Shown here piece by piece: positions 60,409 to 64,000 of a stretch of 64,000 nucleotides of DNA. Each line of letters begins with the position of its first letter. Position 1 is the stretch's first letter. The position numbers were made by a program, and so were the translations under genes. Origin of the DNA: Galerina marginata (taxonomy: Eukaryota; Basidiomycota; Agaricomycetes; Agaricales; Galerinaceae); assembly GCA_023014335.1 (NCBI GenBank), contig JAECYW010000004.1:3224001-3288000 (forward strand), read 5' to 3'. The notes below the pieces were generated by a model. That model was not told the origin of the DNA, did no database searches, and worked only from the letters and a program-made list of their open reading frames with translations.

Positions 60409-61075
60409 GTGAGTCACAAACTTCACTCGACATTCATTTCTTTCACGATCATTCTGGGTTTGTCCTTCTCTCCAGCTTGTGATATCTGAGTCATCCTCAT
60501 CTTCACTTGTGTCAGGCTCCTCAGACTCATTTCCTTCAAAATGGTCTCGAAAGTCGAAAATGTTCTGTGGGTCTTGCATGAATATGTGAGGAGTATAATC
60601 AGGAATTTCCGAGACAGCCCGACGCATTACTACATCCGCTTTTTTTCAAATTGAAGATGGTCTCGTGTTCTAACAATTATTACACTCTTATATAAGTCTC
60701 TATCAGTAAAATAACTGTGCAAGAGGCTTCATATATTAGTTATACATGAAAAGAAATCATTAACATGCTATACTCTAGGGGAGGAAGTGCATAGGACGTG
60801 GAAAGGGAGGAGAGGTTTGTGTCGGGTTCCGGGGCGGATCAAATACAACGCCCGAAATCCTGTGACGAGATCACGGGGTGTGACTATGGGGGGTTGCCTC
60901 TACGAACTGCACCAGACGTTGTAGGCAGAGATTGCGCCATCACGAAGTGATCGGACGTAGTAAAACGGAGTAGAGCATCGATTACCGAAAACGGATGGCT
61001 TGCGAGACTATCTTACGCAGTCATGTCATCTCCGTAACCTTTCTTCTCCTTTCTTCAGTTCTTGTATTCACATCG
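60409..61075. other. Intergenic with an unrecognised minus-strand ORF
   Basis: A minus-strand frame starting at 60627 opens with an acidic stretch (MRRAVSEIPDYTPHIFMQDP, then ESEEPDTSEDEDDSD). It runs on into the antisense of the helicase fragment, so only its first part might be real. It may be the N-terminus of another mobile-element protein. Confidence 0.35.
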
Positions 61076-62352
61076 ATGTATGGCGGCTATAGGACAAGAT
61101 CACCATTTACCAAAAACCCTTTCATCCCAGCTACAGGCAGCCCCCTCGGCTCCAGGTTTCCAGACATCTCAACGCCACCAATGAATCCCAATCAGCAGCA
61201 ATATTCATCCTGGGGAGATGGATCGACGATGAACGGTGGTGGTGGTGGTGGATATCCTCAACAACAACAAGGGATGTATCAGCAGCAATATCCGTCACAA
61301 CAGCAACAACAGTTCCAGACGAACATGGGTTACGGTCAGCCGCAGCCGCAGCAGATGGGCATGATGGGTGGTATGGGAAGTGGGTATGGCTCGCCGACAA
61401 CCCAATCATACCCATCGCCAACCGGACAATCCACATCTTTCCAACCTTCAAGTGCGTTCGGCCAACAGCTAGCTGCGCATCTCAGCGGGAGCAGCTATGG
61501 GTATCTCCAAGGCCAACAGCAGCCGCAGAGTAATCCGAATGCCTATAACCCTGCCCAACAGCAGCTGCAGAATAACCCAGGCTATATTGCACAATTCGAT
61601 CCATACTCGTCGCTCGCGCAAGGTTGGGACGGGTCAGCTTCTACGAACAATAATACGGGAGCGGGAAGCGGCGGCACTTTCGGCTTGGGCATGGCTCAGA
61701 ATCAGCCCACCGGCTCCACCACCTCGTCATCGAGTTTCTCCACAGCAGGCTCGAGGCTTTCAACCGGAGGATCCTCGTACGGCGTTTCGGCTTCAGGCGA
61801 CCCACACCCGCGCGACTACATCCGAACGCACAAGGCTGCGATCGAGTCCTGGGATAGTTATGCGTGGAAGCAACTCCTTGGCTCGTTCGAGGCGCTGATG
61901 CGCGCCTGGGAGACGCGAAAGAGCGAGCTGACGAAGCGCGCTGAGGAGCTGACCGCGCAGCTGGCGTATGGTGGAGGGTACTATGTAGCGCAAATCCAAC
62001 AGGAAGGCGCAAGATTGCAAGGGGTGAGCCTCTTTACCTTGTTATGGATTACCACTAATTATGCCTTACTGATTTTTCTGTCTCTATATTAGCTCCACAA
62101 AGAGGCTGACAGCAATTTTGGTGCGTTATCCAATCTTGTGTCTTGTTCGACTGGTGCTGATTATTGAACCTCCGTTTCTCCTAATCATTGTACGATTGTT
62201 CGTTTACAGGCTCCGTGGCCGCTTCAACTTTCCAGATGAAAGAAGTCTTCGCAGGGTACCGCCAATCAGGCGACCAAGCAAGCAAGGCTCGGGTTAGAGA
62301 AGCGATGAACGCCTCATTGCAGGGTTTGCCAGGTTGGCCTCAGCCGTTTTAA
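61076..62352 (+). CDS. Gln/Gly/Ser-rich conserved protein, 372 aa
   Basis: Model: join(61076..62023, 62092..62119, 62210..62352). The ATG at 61076 (MYGGYRTRSPFTKNPF) is chosen. An in-frame ATG at 60995 would add a hydrophobic lead and is less likely, since the sequence between has intron-like features. The N-terminal two thirds are low complexity (poly-Gly, poly-Gln, Ser/Thr). The C-terminal part, HPRDYIRTHKAAIESWDSYA and following, is a charged helical domain that resembles uncharacterised proteins in other agarics. It ends QGLPGWPQPF. Function unknown. Confidence 0.8.
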
Positions 62353-64000
62353 TTTCGATTGGCTACCGGCACACCTTGGGAGCAAGGTACAAGTGAGAGC
62401 TCAGTCCTGCTTGCAGGGAAATTGTTTTATGTTCCATCGACCTTCCACGTCCTGGAACACCTTACCCATCACTGGCGGCCATCTGCACTTTTTTCATTAC
62501 CTGTTCACAATGTATGTACACCACGTCTTTTTAAGATGGTCCTCAATTTTCTGGCTCTCCTTACTGGACCCGTATTCCCAATCTCTATGTATATTGTAGA
62601 CTATTTGTATATAAGGGATAGGATTGTGTATTTTGGTTTAAATCTTTCACGGTGCTAAGTACCTTGCTTCGCTTCTTCCTGAGCAAGCTATTTGTTTTGT
62701 GTTCTACCCCTCTCCGTTTGTTGTGCCTTGGTGTTTCGTTTTCTTCATGACATGTCGCGAACTGCGTCTCCAGCGGTATCGATTGGCCCTCCACGTCTCT
62801 TGCTCTTCCCTGCCTGCTCTCTGGAGGATAGAAGGCGACGCTTAGCGCTCCGATCCAATTGGGTTTGAACCATCTTCGTGGTGACAGCTCCCGTAAATCT
62901 TGGTTCAAATGCTCCTATTAAACACTCCTATGGCAAAACATTCAACTTGAAGGCGATCTACTCTCTTGGTCCGACCGGTTACAACTTGCTCTTCCTTCCG
63001 TCCATCCTGAAACCAATACTTGGAGTTTGTCATGGGTGGTACCTCAAACGTTGTCCCAAATTCGACTCCCACTAGATGTTCTCGTTATCGGAACCACCAA
63101 AGATGAAATACAGCGCCTTCTGTCTCACTTGAAGGGTTATCCGACAACAATATTACGTTCTGAAACAGTCAAGTATCTCCTTTCTCGGTGTCATGTTGTC
63201 TGGTGTCCTCTGAGTCGCAAGTTCAACTTTATGCATCATCCACCCAACACAACTGTTCATCCGTAGCTCTGCGACCTCTTCCAATGGACGGTATCGTTTG
63301 TTGTTGTGTTCAATCTTCATGGTTACGAGTCCCCTTTAGGGGATGTCGTTCTTTAATACGAGGATTGGTAGCGTGGAAATTAAGTGCCCTAAGATAGTAA
63401 TAGATTCAGGGTCTTTTTCCCTTTTGAAGGCAAAACTCAGGGGATTTGACGACTTTCAGGGTCTTTCATCGTAATATTGCTGACTATTTTCTGATATTGA
63501 CATAATATTGCTTACAATCAGACAAATTCTCGCCTCTTTCTTGTCGCAACGGGCCGCGAGGAGCCAACCGGAGGTTGGCGACGAGTGGCGCGCCCCTGTT
63601 GGAGGTGGTAGCAACGACGTTGAGTCGTTATTTAACACACGCTTAGTCTGCTGAAATTGGAGGTGCGTTCTGGGCGTATGTAACAACTTCCCGCCTCTTT
63701 CTCATCGCAACGGGCCGCGAGGAGCCAACCGGAGGTTGGCGACGAGTGGCGTGCCCCTGTTGGAGGTGGTAGTGGCAGACTCGGAGGCAACAACGTTGAA
63801 TCGTTACAGTCATCCACCGGCTAATGTTACGCCACCACTGAGTGTTACACCTTCATAACTCAGCCAAAAATGGGTCTTTTTTGATGAAATAAAATTTTCC
63901 TGTGAGCTGTATACGTTCTCTATTACCTTGTAAAATTTCAGAGGGAACGAATAAAAATTGACTGAGGAATGGCGAACCCAAAGTGCCGCAAATTGGCTCA
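62353..64000. other. Right-edge non-coding region with direct repeat
   Basis: No gene is supported. The region contains the direct repeat listed separately. Confidence 0.45.
63531..63775. repeat. Direct repeat of about 80 bp, period 161 bp
   Basis: The block beginning CGCCTCTTTC at 63531 recurs at 63692. Both copies contain GCAACGGGCCGCGAGGAGCC and GGAGGTTGGCGACGAGTGGC with few differences. With only two copies it is not a CRISPR-like array. Confidence 0.85.

Noticed and set aside
60995..61075. Upstream ATG and hydrophobic lead of the Gln-rich protein
   Set aside because: Not expected for this family; the stretch looks like 5' UTR or intron ending in TTTCTTCAG.
63531..63775. CRISPR-like appearance of the direct repeat
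   Set aside because: Only two long imperfect copies in a eukaryotic context, no array.

Overview
The window looks like a piece of a basidiomycete (most likely Agaricomycete) nuclear genome. Nearly every gene is split by short GT-AG introns of about 45-75 nt. It holds F-box proteins of the type expanded in mushrooms, a DUF6570/Helitron-type transposase fragment, and one-to-one fungal housekeeping genes (RNase H2 A, SNU66/SART1, a complex I subunit). All exon models were joined by eye from splice signals and reading-frame continuity; none has been tested against transcripts.

The window falls into two halves. The left half (about 1-31 kb) is accessory. It contains, in order: the N-terminal part of a Helitron-type protein (minus, running off the left edge); an F-box protein; a ribonucleotide reductase small-subunit-like gene that has lost most of its iron ligands; a small orphan; an F-box protein with a nucleotidyltransferase-like motif; a 356-aa orphan; a CMGC-type pseudokinase; a 209-aa orphan with a hydrophobic N-terminus; a second F-box protein paralogous to the first; and a 332-aa orphan with a Cys/His cluster and an acidic tail. 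Next comes a 5.0-kb transposon-like element (19184-24223) with roughly 700-bp inverted repeats and a hairpin-rich, GC-rich core. Last is a seven-exon Dna2/Cas4-like nuclease-helicase (24449-29119, minus) with one in-frame TGA in its nuclease domain. Degenerate active sites recur here, and the mix (replication helicase-nuclease, RNR, kinase, F-box proteins, mobile DNA) is what one would expect of a fast-evolving accessory block or an old integrated mobile or virus-like element.

A transition zone (about 29-38.5 kb) has few genes. It contains an AT-rich island with three orphan genes in divergent arrangement (32603-35763), a tRNA-like sequence and decayed gene fragments.

The right half (about 38.5-62.4 kb) looks like ordinary core chromosome: an F-box/LRR-type protein, RNase H2 subunit A, SNU66/SART1 and a divergently transcribed complex I 9.5-kDa subunit. 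Two paralogous aquaporin-like genes flank an NADP-dependent MDR oxidoreductase. A conserved small membrane protein and a Gln-rich conserved protein follow. Between these last two, an N-terminal fragment of a RecQ/DEAD-like helicase is split by an 840-bp transposon with a perfect 8-bp target duplication. The right edge is non-coding with a direct repeat.
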